Part shown: positions 8,443 to 16,790 of the stretch, piece by piece
Position numbering within the stretch: position 1 is the first letter of the stretch
Layout: every line of letters begins with the position of its first letter
NCBI GenBank assembly: GCA_026992355.1
Contig: JALXAE010000295.1
Coordinates: forward strand, 1-35,804
DNA from: Syntrophobacterales bacterium
Lineage (GTDB): Bacteria > Desulfobacterota > Syntrophobacteria > Syntrophobacterales > Thermodesulforhabdaceae
Length of the DNA stretch: 35,804 nucleotides
Direction of reading: 5' to 3'
Translations under genes and position numbers: made by a program
Notes under the pieces: model-generated
The model's database searches: none
What the model was told of the DNA's origin: nothing
What the model saw: only the letters and a program-made list of their open reading frames with translations

Positions 8443-10086
8443 GTGTTTATCGGTTCAATCACCGTACATAATTTCAGGTCAGTAGCCCACCAGACAGTAA
8501 AATTCCAAAAATACACAACTCTGATTGGCCCGAACAATTCGGGGAAGTCAAACATAATAGCAGCGCTCTTATTCTTCTATGACCAAATAAAGCTTAAGGA
8601 GAGTGACTTCTTCGAGTGCAGAGAGTGTAAAGAAAAGGAGCTTTACGTTGACGTGGAATTCAGAGAAATGCCAGAAGAGATATATAATTCCCTGCCAGAT
8701 CAGTACAAATTGCCGGGCAACCGCATGAAGGTGAGGAGATATGCCAAAATCGGAGAAAAAGCAGTGTATAGAGGATTCACTTTGAATAATGGTCAAGAAA
8801 TTCTCCATGAATCTGATTTCTTTGGAGCCAAGGGTGTTGGTAAGGGGAAACTCGGTGACGTGATTTACATCCCGGCGTTAAAAAATGTAACAGATGAATT
8901 GAAAACAACAGGGTATTCGACAATGTCAAAGCTCATTAAGGAAATCATTGGGCCAAGTATCCGTGACACCAAAGAGTATGGAGCTTTTTCTACTGCTGTA
9001 AGAAATCTATCGGACAAGATAAAAGGAACGCCCGTTGATAGCATTGACGATTGGGACTTCAAGAGTATGGCAGGTGTGGAAAGTTTTCTCGGAAAGGAAT
9101 TAGACTCATGGAACTGCAAAGTAAGAATAGACATGGAACCCTTGGATCCCGCAAAGCTTGCTCAACAGACAGTTAACGTGTTGATTGAGGAGAAAAATCA
9201 TGTCCCTTTTCCTGTTGAAAGTAAAGGACATGGGTTACAGAGGGCACTCGAAGTTGCACTGGTAAAGCTCTGGTCAGAGATGGAGCGTAAAAAGGCAAAG
9301 GCTAATCTTACAGGCAGAAAAAAGAAGCTGTTTCATCCGGAGTTTATCCTTTTGTTGATTGAAGAACCAGAGACTTTTCAGCATCCCCAACAACAGTATA
9401 AGTTTTATGAAGATCTGAAAGAAATCTCAGAAGGCGAACATCATCAAGTTATTGCGACTACACATTCCCCGTACTTCCTCACACCTCAAGCAGAGCATCT
9501 GGCGAGTATTATCAAAGTTGTTAAACATGATAACAGGACAAAAACTGTAACGGTATCTGATGATTTTCTCAAGAATCTGCCGACTGATATCGAGAGAAGG
9601 GGATTCTCCTTCCCTCTGTGGTTAAACCCTGACAGGAACGTTCTATTTTTTTCTGATCTCGTGGTCTTGGTGGAAGGCGCTACTGAAAAAGTGCTGTGCA
9701 ATTGGATTATTAATGACTATGCCGGGTTATCTCCTTCTCAGAGGGGGAAGTGCTTTGTGGTGGATTGTGGGGGAAAGTTTCAAATAGATAAATTTATGAA
9801 GCTGATGGAGCAATTTGAAATCCCACACATAGTGTTGCATGATAGAGACGATGAGAATAAAGAGAAGCATAGAAAGGCAAATAAAAATATTAAAGATTCT
9901 TCGAATGCTTTTACAAGGGAGATAAAAATTTTTGAACCGGATCTGGAACGCCATGTTGGGATTGAGCTTCCAAAAAGAGGGAGTGAGAAACCCGCTGCAA
10001 TGAAGGACTGGATTGATAATAAAAAATATGAAAAGAATAAAACAATCGACGAATTGTGCGAACTTATAAGACGGCATTTGGAATAG
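8443..10086 (+). CDS. OLD-family AAA ATPase with TOPRIM nuclease domain
   Basis: A 547-aa protein of the overcoming-lysogenisation-defect family: an ABC-type ATPase joined to a metal-dependent nickase/nuclease. Visible are Walker A GPNNSGKSN (about 29-37), the signature region SKGHGLQRAL (about 259-268), Walker B LLLIEEPETFQHP (about 305-315), the His switch ATTHSPYF, then the TOPRIM motif VVLVEGATEK (about 407-416) and DRDD (about 467-470). The GTG start has GGAGGT 6 nt upstream. In Gabija systems such a protein is followed by a UvrD-like helicase; here the next genes are convergent and unrelated, so this is a solo OLD protein. Phage defence is the likely role but is inferred. Confidence 0.9.
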   Translation: MFIGSITVHNFRSVAHQTVKFQKYTTLIGPNNSGKSNIIAALLFFYDQIKLKESDFFECRECKEKELYVDVEFREMPEEIYNSLPDQYKLPGNRMKVRRYAKIGEKAVYRGFTLNNGQEILHESDFFGAKGVGKGKLGDVIYIPALKNVTDELKTTGYSTMSKLIKEIIGPSIRDTKEYGAFSTAVRNLSDKIKGTPVDSIDDWDFKSMAGVESFLGKELDSWNCKVRIDMEPLDPAKLAQQTVNVLIEEKNHVPFPVESKGHGLQRALEVALVKLWSEMERKKAKANLTGRKKKLFHPEFILLLIEEPETFQHPQQQYKFYEDLKEISEGEHHQVIATTHSPYFLTPQAEHLASIIKVVKHDNRTKTVTVSDDFLKNLPTDIERRGFSFPLWLNPDRNVLFFSDLVVLVEGATEKVLCNWIINDYAGLSPSQRGKCFVVDCGGKFQIDKFMKLMEQFEIPHIVLHDRDDENKEKHRKANKNIKDSSNAFTREIKIFEPDLERHVGIELPKRGSEKPAAMKDWIDNKKYEKNKTIDELCELIRRHLE

Positions 10087-10114
10087 ACAAGCTAAAACGG
10101 CATAAGGTCATATG

Positions 10115-10528
10115 CTATTCCACCTCAACCCTGAACCCCCTCTCCCTGTACATCTCAAAATCCTCGCGGGAGATTGTACCAAGGCCTATCGAAACATGGA
10201 AGTCGCCGAGTTCGCCCTCAGGGCACGCCTCGCTGTAGTTTCTGGCGAACCTGAAATAGCGCATGTGCGGTTCGCGGTAAAGGTCAAGCAGGTACAGGCC
10301 TTCATCTTCATAAAGCTCTCCGTACTTCCTGATATTCTCCCCCACAATCTTCTCAACGTCCAGTATCTCGTGGAATACCGGGAAGCCATAGCCCGAATCG
10401 CTCACAACAATGTCCCCTGTTTTGTATCGGGCCTGCTCTGGTGTTACCCTGGCGTCAGCAGCTTCGCGCGCACGGCGCTCGGCTTCAAAAAGCTCTTCAA
10501 GGGAATCGTAAAATGTTATCTCCACCAT
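10115..10528 (-). CDS. Hypothetical acidic protein, element backbone
   Basis: A 137-aa soluble protein with no family I can name. It is rich in Glu, Arg and Tyr, with a central segment KTGDIVVSDSGYGFPVFHE that resembles a small beta-barrel with a DNA- or nucleotide-processing feel, but no catalytic motif stands out. The ATG at 10528 is chosen over an in-frame GTG three codons upstream because AGGTGATT sits at SD distance before it. Arginine is mostly AGG/CGG, like the other genes of this minus-strand set (10.1-12.8 kb). It is the last gene of that row, convergent with the OLD gene 28 bp away. Confidence 0.65.
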   Translation of the reverse strand: MVEITFYDSLEELFEAERRAREAADARVTPEQARYKTGDIVVSDSGYGFPVFHEILDVEKIVGENIRKYGELYEDEGLYLLDLYREPHMRYFRFARNYSEACPEGELGDFHVSIGLGTISREDFEMYRERGFRVEVE

Positions 10529-10562
10529 TGGAATCACCTCATGTTTTCAGGAAAGGGAAAGA

Positions 10563-10883
10563 TCAGAACCACGAGGCAAAGAGGGGCTCTTCTTGGGTTT
10601 CGAGATAGCGGTCAACGATTTTCTTGGCGACCTTGTATTCGGCCATGTAGCCCTTGTGATAGTGTCTGTTTCTAATAGCATCCCTGAGGCATCGCCTGGC
10701 GTCGCCCTTGTAGCAGTGGTCAACCCACTCGCAGTAGTTTAGCCTGCCATCCCGGCCGTCGAGACCAATCTGCGCGGCCCTTGTGGGCGTGGCGTAGCCG
10801 AGGCTCTCGGCTATTATGTGGGCGGTCACGCGGGGGTAGCGCCTGATGAACTCGTCAGGTGTTTCCGGTCTTTTCCTTGCCAT
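10563..10883 (-). CDS. Hypothetical small basic protein
   Basis: A 106-aa protein starting MARKRPETPDEFIRRYP. Its first part looks helical and could be a helix-turn-helix (AHIIAESLGYATPTRAAQIG). A Cys-containing middle follows (NYCEWVDHCYKGDARRC) and then a Tyr/Lys-rich helix. The start at 10883 is supported by GGGGGAGG 8 nt upstream; a longer reading to 10985 would sit wholly inside the upstream gene. It overlaps the end of the OB-fold gene by 29 bp, so the two are translationally linked. A regulatory role is possible from the helix-turn-helix-like region, but this is weak. Confidence 0.6.
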   Translation of the reverse strand: MARKRPETPDEFIRRYPRVTAHIIAESLGYATPTRAAQIGLDGRDGRLNYCEWVDHCYKGDARRCLRDAIRNRHYHKGYMAEYKVAKKIVDRYLETQEEPLFASWF

Positions 10884-11274
10884 AAGTATCGCCTCCCCCA
10901 TCTTCACCGGAGACGTACCTCTCGAATCTCCGGGCAATGTCCAGGGCTTTCTCTGCCTTTTCGTCCGGCTCAAAATAGAGGCCATGGAGGATCTCCGAGG
11001 CAGAGCGGAGGCATGACATGCGGATTATTTCCATGGACTTTCTGTCAGAGTGGTAGGGTTCGCTGCCCTGATTGTTGCCGATTCTCTGGAGGGAAGTGAT
11101 TTTCTTGAAGTTGCCCGATTTCTTCCAGTCGTACTCGACCTGCGAGCCTTCGGTGATCCCCTCCATCAACGTGCTGTCCCAAACCGAGTACTTCTCCCCG
11201 CCTATCTCCACGACATGATACCTCTTGTTGTTCTGGGTCTTGTTCTCCCATATCTTCTCAACAACGCCCTGCAT
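10855..11274 (-). CDS. OB-fold single-strand nucleic-acid-binding-like protein
   Basis: A 139-aa protein. The N-terminal 60 residues read like an OB-fold barrel: MQGVVEKIWENK, then RYHVVEIGGEKYSVWDS and a closing strand VEYDWKKSGNFKKI. Such domains occur on mobile elements and bind single-stranded DNA. The C-terminal half is helical (MEIIRMSCLRSASEILHGL ... ALDIARRFERYV) and may mediate oligomerisation or partner contacts. The ATG at 11274 is preceded by GGTGA; the longer frame to 11373 has no supporting start. In context it could serve replication or transfer of the element alongside the Orc1/Cdc6 and HerA-like proteins. ssDNA binding is inferred from fold-like pattern only. Confidence 0.65.
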   Translation of the reverse strand: MQGVVEKIWENKTQNNKRYHVVEIGGEKYSVWDSTLMEGITEGSQVEYDWKKSGNFKKITSLQRIGNNQGSEPYHSDRKSMEIIRMSCLRSASEILHGLYFEPDEKAEKALDIARRFERYVSGEDGGGDTYGKEKTGNT

Positions 11275-11391
11275 GATGTCACCGGGTGAGTTTTGGAGCA
11301 GGGGTTTATAGGCATGGTGTCCGTGGCTTGCAGACCTTGCGCTTAATCCGGGAAAAAAAGAAACAGAGAACAAGTGGTGCCCTGTTTGCCC

Positions 11392-11544
11392 TCATTTTTT
11401 CCTGTGCCTGAGCCGCACAAGGGCAACACCGCAGCGGAGACACACAGGTACGGAGTCGTTCAACTCGTCCTTGTAGAATTCATAGACCTGCATGCACTTC
11501 GGGCAGATATAGCGGCTCTTGCGGAGTCCGGCGTCCTTATCCAT
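11392..11544 (-). CDS. 50-aa zinc-ribbon miniprotein
   Basis: MDKDAGLRKSRYICPKC begins a 50-residue protein with two zinc knuckles, CPKC (14-17) and CLRC (36-39), ending in a basic tail LVRLRHRKK. GGTGAG lies just before the ATG at good SD distance. It sits between the archaeal-type integrase gene (31 bp away, same strand) and the OB-fold gene, so it could be co-transcribed with the integrase and might act as a recombination directionality factor or transcription factor. That role is a guess from size and position. Confidence 0.7.
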   Translation of the reverse strand: MDKDAGLRKSRYICPKCMQVYEFYKDELNDSVPVCLRCGVALVRLRHRKK

Positions 11545-11574
11545 CAGCTCACCGGAAAGAAGTTAGTGCGGGAT

Positions 11575-12831
11575 TTATTGGGCCTTGCGAAGACGGTGTG
11601 CGAAGCTTGCTTCTGATGGTGCCGGTGGACTTAGCAGGTCGATGGGCTGGGTGGAGAGCCGACGGATCTTCATGGTCATGAAATCCCTGAACTCCTGATC
11701 CTCCATGAGCCTTTCCATAAGCCTGTCCATTCTCGTGCGCTCGTTCTCCCGCTGGATGACCTCGATGGCGGCCTCCTCGCTCAACGGAGCACCACAAAGA
11801 CCGCAGAATTTGAAGGTGGGCGGGTTATTCTGGCCGCACCTGGAGCATTGTAAGGGAGAGAAGCCGTCTTTCTCCTCGCCCCGTGGCTTTTCTATCCCAT
11901 AGACCTTGGTGAGCAGAGCGTTATCAACATCCCTGCCGCTCAGGTGGATGTAAACCGAGGCCATGTCAGAACCCTGAACCCAGCCGAAATACTCCTTCAT
12001 CTGGGCGTCCGTGAGGTGGTTGGCAAGGTGAGTGGCCCGCGCATGCCTGAAGGAGTGGGGATTCACTTTCTTCTTCACCTTCGCCCGCTTCGCCGTCTGT
12101 TGAAGCATTGACCGGACAGTGGTATAGCGAAGAACATCGCCCTTTTGCGACACCCACACATATGCGTCTGGTTCATCCTTGTGAGGGTGATAGTTGAGGG
12201 CCTCCTTCAGAAACGGTACAGATGTGATGAGCCTTACTCTCCGTGGTCCGGTCTTCCCATCAACCCTGACAAGGGCCCCATATTTGTCAAATTCTATGTG
12301 TTTCATTCGGATGAAAAGAATCTCCCCAATTCTGCACCCACTCTCATAGAGAACAGAAATGAAGGCCCTGTTTCTTGGATTCCTGGCATGGTCAATCATT
12401 CTCTTGATCTCCTCCTGCGTCAGGATTTCCTCGGGCATTTTCACTTTGTTATTGGACTGTCCAGCACGGGGCTTTAGCCATCTCACTATCTCGGGATATT
12501 CCTCGGAATCTTCCAGCCATTTGTAGAGCTTCTTAATGTAAATCTTGAGCTCTGCTTTCGTGTACGGAACATAATCACTCGCTTCGATGCGTGCCACAAG
12601 CCGCTTGATATCCTCTTTCTTTGCCTGATCAAAATCCTTGCCCAACCACTTTGCAAGCATGCCGAGATAGTACATATACTTTGCAATCCTTGCCTTGCTC
12701 ATCCCATTGGTGAAACACTCATCCCTAAATCTGAGAATAAATTGCTTATTTTTCTCAGTGATGTTAGAGTGCTTTATCTTGTTAATTGCTGCTTCAAGGC
12801 GCTTGCTGTAGTCATGGATTGTTTCTCTCAT
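11575..12831 (-). CDS. Archaeal-type tyrosine recombinase with C-terminal zinc ribbon
   Basis: A 418-aa site-specific recombinase. A SAM-like N-terminal DNA-binding domain (about 1-110) is followed by the catalytic domain with Arg I in YESGCRIGEIL (about 170), HSFRHARATHL carrying H-x-x-R (about 250-260) and the tyrosine in ASVYIHLSGRDVD (about 290). The C-terminus adds a zinc ribbon CSRCGQN...FCGLCG (about 325-345) and a helical tail. This arrangement, including YIHLSGRDVD, is the form I know from methanogens and haloarchaea. The ATG at 12831 is preferred over a TTG seven codons upstream because a TATA-like GATATAAATT lies 25 bp before it with no SD, as for a leaderless transcript. It is unrelated in detail to the second integrase at 31.3 kb. 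Confidence 0.9.
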   Translation of the reverse strand: MRETIHDYSKRLEAAINKIKHSNITEKNKQFILRFRDECFTNGMSKARIAKYMYYLGMLAKWLGKDFDQAKKEDIKRLVARIEASDYVPYTKAELKIYIKKLYKWLEDSEEYPEIVRWLKPRAGQSNNKVKMPEEILTQEEIKRMIDHARNPRNRAFISVLYESGCRIGEILFIRMKHIEFDKYGALVRVDGKTGPRRVRLITSVPFLKEALNYHPHKDEPDAYVWVSQKGDVLRYTTVRSMLQQTAKRAKVKKKVNPHSFRHARATHLANHLTDAQMKEYFGWVQGSDMASVYIHLSGRDVDNALLTKVYGIEKPRGEEKDGFSPLQCSRCGQNNPPTFKFCGLCGAPLSEEAAIEVIQRENERTRMDRLMERLMEDQEFRDFMTMKIRRLSTQPIDLLSPPAPSEASFAHRLRKAQ

Positions 12832-12850
12832 AGTACCAGGGTAGATTTGC

Positions 12851-12860
12851 AATTTATATC
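12851..12860 (-). promoter_or_regulatory. TATA-like box of the archaeal-type integrase gene
   Basis: GATATAAATT on the minus strand, centred about 25 bp before the ATG at 12831, with no Shine-Dalgarno between. The spacing predicts transcription starting at or next to the start codon, the arrangement of leaderless archaeal genes. Confidence 0.55.
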
Positions 12861-12867
12861 CCCTGGC

Positions 12868-12946
12868 ATTGCACTTTACACACTATGCTCCTGGCGAGAC
12901 AGGGGATGAAATAACAGTCCAGATGGACTTATATTGCACTTTATAC
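12868..12946. repeat. Direct repeat upstream of the integrase promoter
   Basis: ATTGCACTTTACAC at 12868-12881 and ATTGCACTTTATAC at 12933-12946 differ by one base and are 65 bp apart. Between them is the short dyad GTCC-AGAT-GGAC near 12917-12928. The copies flank the likely control region of the integrase gene and could be operator or recombinase-binding sites. Confidence 0.45.
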
Positions 12947-12953
12947 TTTTGTT

Positions 12954-12964
12954 ACTTATAAAAT
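12954..12964 (+). promoter_or_regulatory. TATA-like box facing right
   Basis: CTTATAAAATT on the plus strand would start transcripts at about 12980-12990. The only downstream plus-strand genes are two miniproteins starting 13228 and 13349, so a long leader or a separate RNA would precede them. Confidence 0.4.
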
Positions 12965-12984
12965 TAACCCCATGCCAACCGGGT

Positions 12985-13210
12985 AGAAACAAAGGACTTC
13001 GGGCCTCGATAGCTCACCGCTTATTCTGCCCGTCCCCATTGCAGGGCTTATCGCCGAATGGCTGAAAAGCACAAGACTCGCTGGGAAGCTCGTTCTTTGT
13101 CCTTTTCGCCCTCGAGCCCCGCACAGAACAACGAAGGCTTCGGGCACGCCACTGTGACGGACTCGTAACTCGAAAAACAGGATGGCTTCGGAAACGGAGT
13201 CAGACTAAAG
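12985..13210 (+). ncRNA. Candidate structured RNA or long leader
   Basis: About 225 bp of GC-richer sequence with no convincing gene, downstream of a TATA-like box and followed by an AT-rich region. Complementary blocks are visible: CGGGCCTCGA near 13000 against TCGAGCCCCG near 13112 (one mismatch), and a local hairpin CGAAG-G-CTTCG near 13132. A 36-codon frame (13058-13168, MAEKHKTRWEARS) lacks an SD and has a composition unlike a folded protein. A structured RNA is plausible but unproven; it matches no RNA family I can name (not tRNA, RNase P or a known riboswitch). Confidence 0.3.
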
Positions 13211-13227
13211 TCATCGGAGGTGGAAAA

Positions 13228-13335
13228 ATGAACATCTGCCAGAGTTGCGGGGCTCCGATACAGGATTTCCGCGCTGTGTGCGAATCCTGCTATGAACGGG
13301 AGAGGGAACTGCTCTCCCCCGAGCTGGAGATATGA
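13228..13335 (+). CDS. 35-aa zinc-knuckle miniprotein
   Basis: MNICQSCGAPIQDFRAVC starts a 35-residue peptide with two CxxC pairs (C4-C7 and C18-C21), enough for one zinc site, and an acidic tail. GGAGGTGG ends about 7 nt before the ATG, a strong SD. It is followed 13 bp later by another miniprotein gene. Function unknown; small zinc proteins are common in this element. Confidence 0.65.
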   Translation: MNICQSCGAPIQDFRAVCESCYERERELLSPELEI

Positions 13336-13348
13336 AAAAGGTGAGACC

Positions 13349-13459
13349 ATGAACAGAAATCTTCCTACGGGCTGGGAAATCCTGGAGACGCTCAGAAAAT
13401 ACCTCGCTGGCGAAGACCTCAGCGACTGGGAGCTCTGGATTGTGCACAACTATTTCTAG
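13349..13459 (+). CDS. 36-aa miniprotein of unknown function
   Basis: A short frame with SD (AAGGTGAG, about 5 nt before the ATG) encoding MNRNLPTGWEILETLRKYL and an acidic, Trp-rich end (DWELWIVHNYF). It looks like two short helices. It lies 13 bp after the zinc-knuckle miniprotein and is followed by a terminator-like hairpin, which supports a real two-gene unit. Confidence 0.5.
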   Translation: MNRNLPTGWEILETLRKYLAGEDLSDWELWIVHNYF

Positions 13460-13688
13460 ATTTTTGGGGGCTGGATAAATAACAGCCCCTCTTTTAATAC
13501 TTGAAAAATATCATCTTCAGGAACTATAGAAGCCTAAATAATCAGTTCCCCATTCTAAACTCCCTGATGAATAAATTGACGAAACCTAAATATCCCGCTA
13601 AAAATGTTAACATTCGCAATTATATTTTTAAGTATGTTAAGTAATTTTTGATTAATATCGTGATTATACTTACTAATACGGAGTAAAG
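13460..13688. other. AT-rich spacer before the SNF2-GHKL operon
   Basis: Beyond the hairpin, the stretch is very AT-rich and holds no gene. It should contain the promoter of the defence operon; several TATA-like candidates exist (for example TTTTTAAG near 13625), and none can be singled out. Confidence 0.5.
13466..13496 (+). terminator. Terminator-like hairpin
   Basis: GGGGCTG (13467-13473) pairs with CAGCCCC (13483-13489) around a 9-nt AT-rich loop and is followed by TCTTTT. It starts 7 bp after the stop codon of the 36-aa gene. Confidence 0.65.
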
Positions 13689-16600
13689 ATGAAAGAGAAA
13701 AATAGGAAGTTTGAGGTCGGGGATATTGTTGAACTGAAGGCGGACCCAACAAGGAAAGGTCCCGTTATCGAGATACTCCCTGAAGTCCATGGTCAGCACA
13801 GATACAAGGTCTTTCACGGCCAAAATAATATACAGGAGTACCTCGAGAATCAGCTTGTTCTATGTACAAAACCAAGTGATATGGTATACCCCAAGGAGCC
13901 AATTAAACCCGAAGAATTCATGGCTCGCCTCAATGCCCTCAGATTAAGCTATCCCCAAGTAGATTCGATATATTCACTGCACGCCGCCAGAATTCAGTTC
14001 ATACCCTTCCAGTTTAAACCCTTGATAAGGTTTCTCAGGTCTGAAGAACCAAGGCTACTGATTGCAGACGAGGTTGGTGTTGGAAAAACAATAGAGGCAG
14101 GGCTAATTCTAAGGGAACTGCAGAGTAGGCAAGAGCTCAAAAACGTATTGATAGTTTGCCCAAAGGCTTTGGTAACGAAATGGCGCGCTGAGATGAGACG
14201 CTTTGATGAAGATTTCCATCCCCTGACAGCTGAAACGCTCAGATATTGCTTGAAAGAGACATATCTAGACGGTGCATGGCCGAGCCAATACTCCAAAGCA
14301 ATTGTTCACCTTGAGATATTACGACGTGAGGACTACTTGGAGAGTCAACCAGAATTGAATAGATTTGGGTTACTGGATATCGACCCACCCCCGGAGTTTG
14401 ATCTAGTTATAGTGGATGAGGCCCACCACTTGAGAACTCCTGATACAAACACCAACAAACTGGCTAGATTTCTTTCTAACAATGCAGAGGCAATGCTATT
14501 CCTGACGGCTACTCCTATACAGTTAGGGTCCACAAATCTTTACACCTTGTTAAACCTTCTAAGGCCTGATCGTTTCATTGATGAGGCTTTATTTAATGAA
14601 ATGGTGGAACCAAACAAATACATAAATGAGGCAATCCGGAGTGTACGCACAAAGATGCCTGAGGAGTCATGGTTACCAAATGCTTTGGAAGCACTTGATA
14701 AGGCAAAGAACACTTCATGGGGATATAAAATCCTGAAAGACGATGCATTATTCATGAGGTGGTATAGTAAAATTCAAAGCTCCAGTGACCTCTCAGATGA
14801 AGAGCGCATTGAATTCATAAGAGATATGGAAGAGGTCAATACCCTATCACACGTAATGAACAGGACGAGACGGAGGGATATAGGCAATTTCACGATACGA
14901 GAACCTATCACTATTCAGGTAGATTTTACTCCCGAGCAAAAGAAATTTTATGAAAGCATTCTCTCATTTAGAAAGGAAATGCTGTTGTTGGAATATGATC
15001 CAATTGTCATTCGTTTGATAATGGATACACTTGAGAGACAGGCGGCGAGCTGTCTTCCTGGCTTGCTTCCACTCCTTGACACATTTATTCGGACTGGCAA
15101 ATTTTCTCCAGACGAGGTCACCGATATTGCCGAAGAAGAGGCTGAACAGAAGTTACCCAAGGTGATTAGTGAAAAAGCAAAAGCCCTAAAGGCAATGGCC
15201 AAATCCCTGCCCGAGACAGACCCCAAGCTTAACGAACTCCTAAAAATTGTTTCAGATACAATTGCTGACAAAAAAGGACCAGGGAAAGTTCTCGTTTTTT
15301 CCTATTTCCTGCATACGCTCTCGTATCTGCAGAAAAAATTGAAAGAAAATGGATTCCGCGTGGCAGTAGTCAGCGGAAAAGTACCGGACTATGAAAGAGA
15401 AATAATAAGAGAAAGATTCAGAAAGAAGAAGAGTGAAAAAGATGCAATAGATGTCCTGTTATCATCTGAAGTCGGATGTGAAGGCCTTGATTACGAATTT
15501 TGTAGCAGGCTTGTTAACTATGACTTGCCATGGAACCCAATGAGGATAGAACAGCGAATAGGCCGAATTGACCGATTTGGGCAGGTGAGTGAAAAAATTC
15601 AGATTTACAACTTCATCACACCCGGTACTGTAGAAGAGCGAATATTCTTCAGGTGTTTCGATAGAATCGGCATATTTAAACAGACAATAGGTGACATGGA
15701 AGAAATCCTCGGGGAATTAACGGAGGCATTAACTAAAACCGCACTAGATCCTTCACTAACACCCAGTCAGGCAGAGGAGAAAGCACGTCAGCTAACGGAC
15801 AACGCACTCCGAAAGGTCGAGGAACAGAGACGACTAGAAGAGCAAAGCACAGAATTGCTCGGCCTCGATGAACTCATCCAAGAGGAGATCGGTAAGATCG
15901 AGGCTGAGGGGCGTTTTGTTACCGCGGATGATTTATACCAGCTTATTGATCTTTACCTTAAGTCAAGGTTCAAGAACGCCCGTATCACTGTGGATAAAAA
16001 ATCAAAAATAGCAAAATTATACGCAAGTAAAGAGGATAAGGATTTGTTTTACAAGGATCTCAAAAAACTGAGGAGACAAGATAGACAAACTAAAGACTTA
16101 TCAACATGGATCAATGGAAGTTCAAAATCACTCACATTGACCTTCGATCAGGCAGTGGCATTGGAAGACAGAAGCATACCTTTCATTACGCCTGTTCATC
16201 CTTTAACAAAAATGGCTATTGCATTCTGGAATGCAGCACCGAAAGAACTGAGCACGCACGTGGAGGTCGAAAATGGAGATATCCCTGAAGGTACATATGT
16301 CTTCGGCTACTACTTATGGGAGACCATTGCATTAAGAGGGGGAATCCGTCTCATACCTGTACTGTGGCATGTAGAAAAAAATGCAGTTGAATGGGACATC
16401 TCAGTAAACCTGAACAAACTCTTGAGAAATGCAAGATTGTCAAGCAAACCTGTTGCATTGTCACAGGAAAATTTCGAAATGGCCTTGCACCGACTTGATG
16501 AGGCAATACAGGAAAAGCGTTTCTCTGAACTGAAGAAGATAAAAGAAGTTAACGACAAGATTGTGGAGCAGCGTTTGCTCAGTCTAGAGCGCCACTATCA

Positions 16601-16790
16601 GCGAAGATTGGCCAGGGTGGAAGAGGAATTAAGATCCGCTGTCGACGAACGAATACGGAGGATGAAAGAGTCACAAAGAGACAGGATAAAGCGTGAATGG
16701 GACTCAAAGAAATCATCAATAGAGAAACGCAGGAACAGTGACATAGTCAGCAAAAGGGTGGCCATTGGAATTATGGAGGTCAAAGCATGA
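13689..16790 (+). CDS. SNF2-family helicase/translocase of a two-gene operon
   Basis: A 1033-aa superfamily-2 motor. Residues 1-60 look like an SH3/KOW-like barrel (KFEVGDIVELKADP). The ATPase core carries DEVGVGKTIEAGL (Walker A, about 128-139), VDEAHHLR (about 242-249), LTATPIQLG (about 273-281), and in the second lobe GCEGLDY...VNYDLPWNPMRIEQRIGRIDRFGQ (about 597-632). A long charged helical C-terminus follows (690-1033). This pattern belongs to RapA/HepA-like SNF2 proteins that move on duplex DNA. GGAG before the ATG supports the start, and its end overlaps the next gene by ATGA, so both are made together. It resembles DISARM DrmD in class but lacks DrmA, DrmB, DrmC and the methyltransferase around it. 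Confidence 0.93.
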   Translation: MKEKNRKFEVGDIVELKADPTRKGPVIEILPEVHGQHRYKVFHGQNNIQEYLENQLVLCTKPSDMVYPKEPIKPEEFMARLNALRLSYPQVDSIYSLHAARIQFIPFQFKPLIRFLRSEEPRLLIADEVGVGKTIEAGLILRELQSRQELKNVLIVCPKALVTKWRAEMRRFDEDFHPLTAETLRYCLKETYLDGAWPSQYSKAIVHLEILRREDYLESQPELNRFGLLDIDPPPEFDLVIVDEAHHLRTPDTNTNKLARFLSNNAEAMLFLTATPIQLGSTNLYTLLNLLRPDRFIDEALFNEMVEPNKYINEAIRSVRTKMPEESWLPNALEALDKAKNTSWGYKILKDDALFMRWYSKIQSSSDLSDEERIEFIRDMEEVNTLSHVMNRTRRRDIGNFTIREPITIQVDFTPEQKKFYESILSFRKEMLLLEYDPIVIRLIMDTLERQAASCLPGLLPLLDTFIRTGKFSPDEVTDIAEEEAEQKLPKVISEKAKALKAMAKSLPETDPKLNELLKIVSDTIADKKGPGKVLVFSYFLHTLSYLQKKLKENGFRVAVVSGKVPDYEREIIRERFRKKKSEKDAIDVLLSSEVGCEGLDYEFCSRLVNYDLPWNPMRIEQRIGRIDRFGQVSEKIQIYNFITPGTVEERIFFRCFDRIGIFKQTIGDMEEILGELTEALTKTALDPSLTPSQAEEKARQLTDNALRKVEEQRRLEEQSTELLGLDELIQEEIGKIEAEGRFVTADDLYQLIDLYLKSRFKNARITVDKKSKIAKLYASKEDKDLFYKDLKKLRRQDRQTKDLSTWINGSSKSLTLTFDQAVALEDRSIPFITPVHPLTKMAIAFWNAAPKELSTHVEVENGDIPEGTYVFGYYLWETIALRGGIRLIPVLWHVEKNAVEWDISVNLNKLLRNARLSSKPVALSQENFEMALHRLDEAIQEKRFSELKKIKEVNDKIVEQRLLSLERHYQRRLARVEEELRSAVDERIRRMKESQRDRIKREWDSKKSSIEKRRNSDIVSKRVAIGIMEVKA

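Noticed and set aside
8443-10537. Gabija system
   Set aside because: The OLD-family protein is present, but the following genes are convergent and none is a UvrD-like helicase.
11608-11625. A second copy of the tRNA-Leu 3' end (GATGGTGCCGGTGG)
   Set aside because: Only the first few bases resemble the tRNA end, and it lies inside the integrase gene; not an attachment site.
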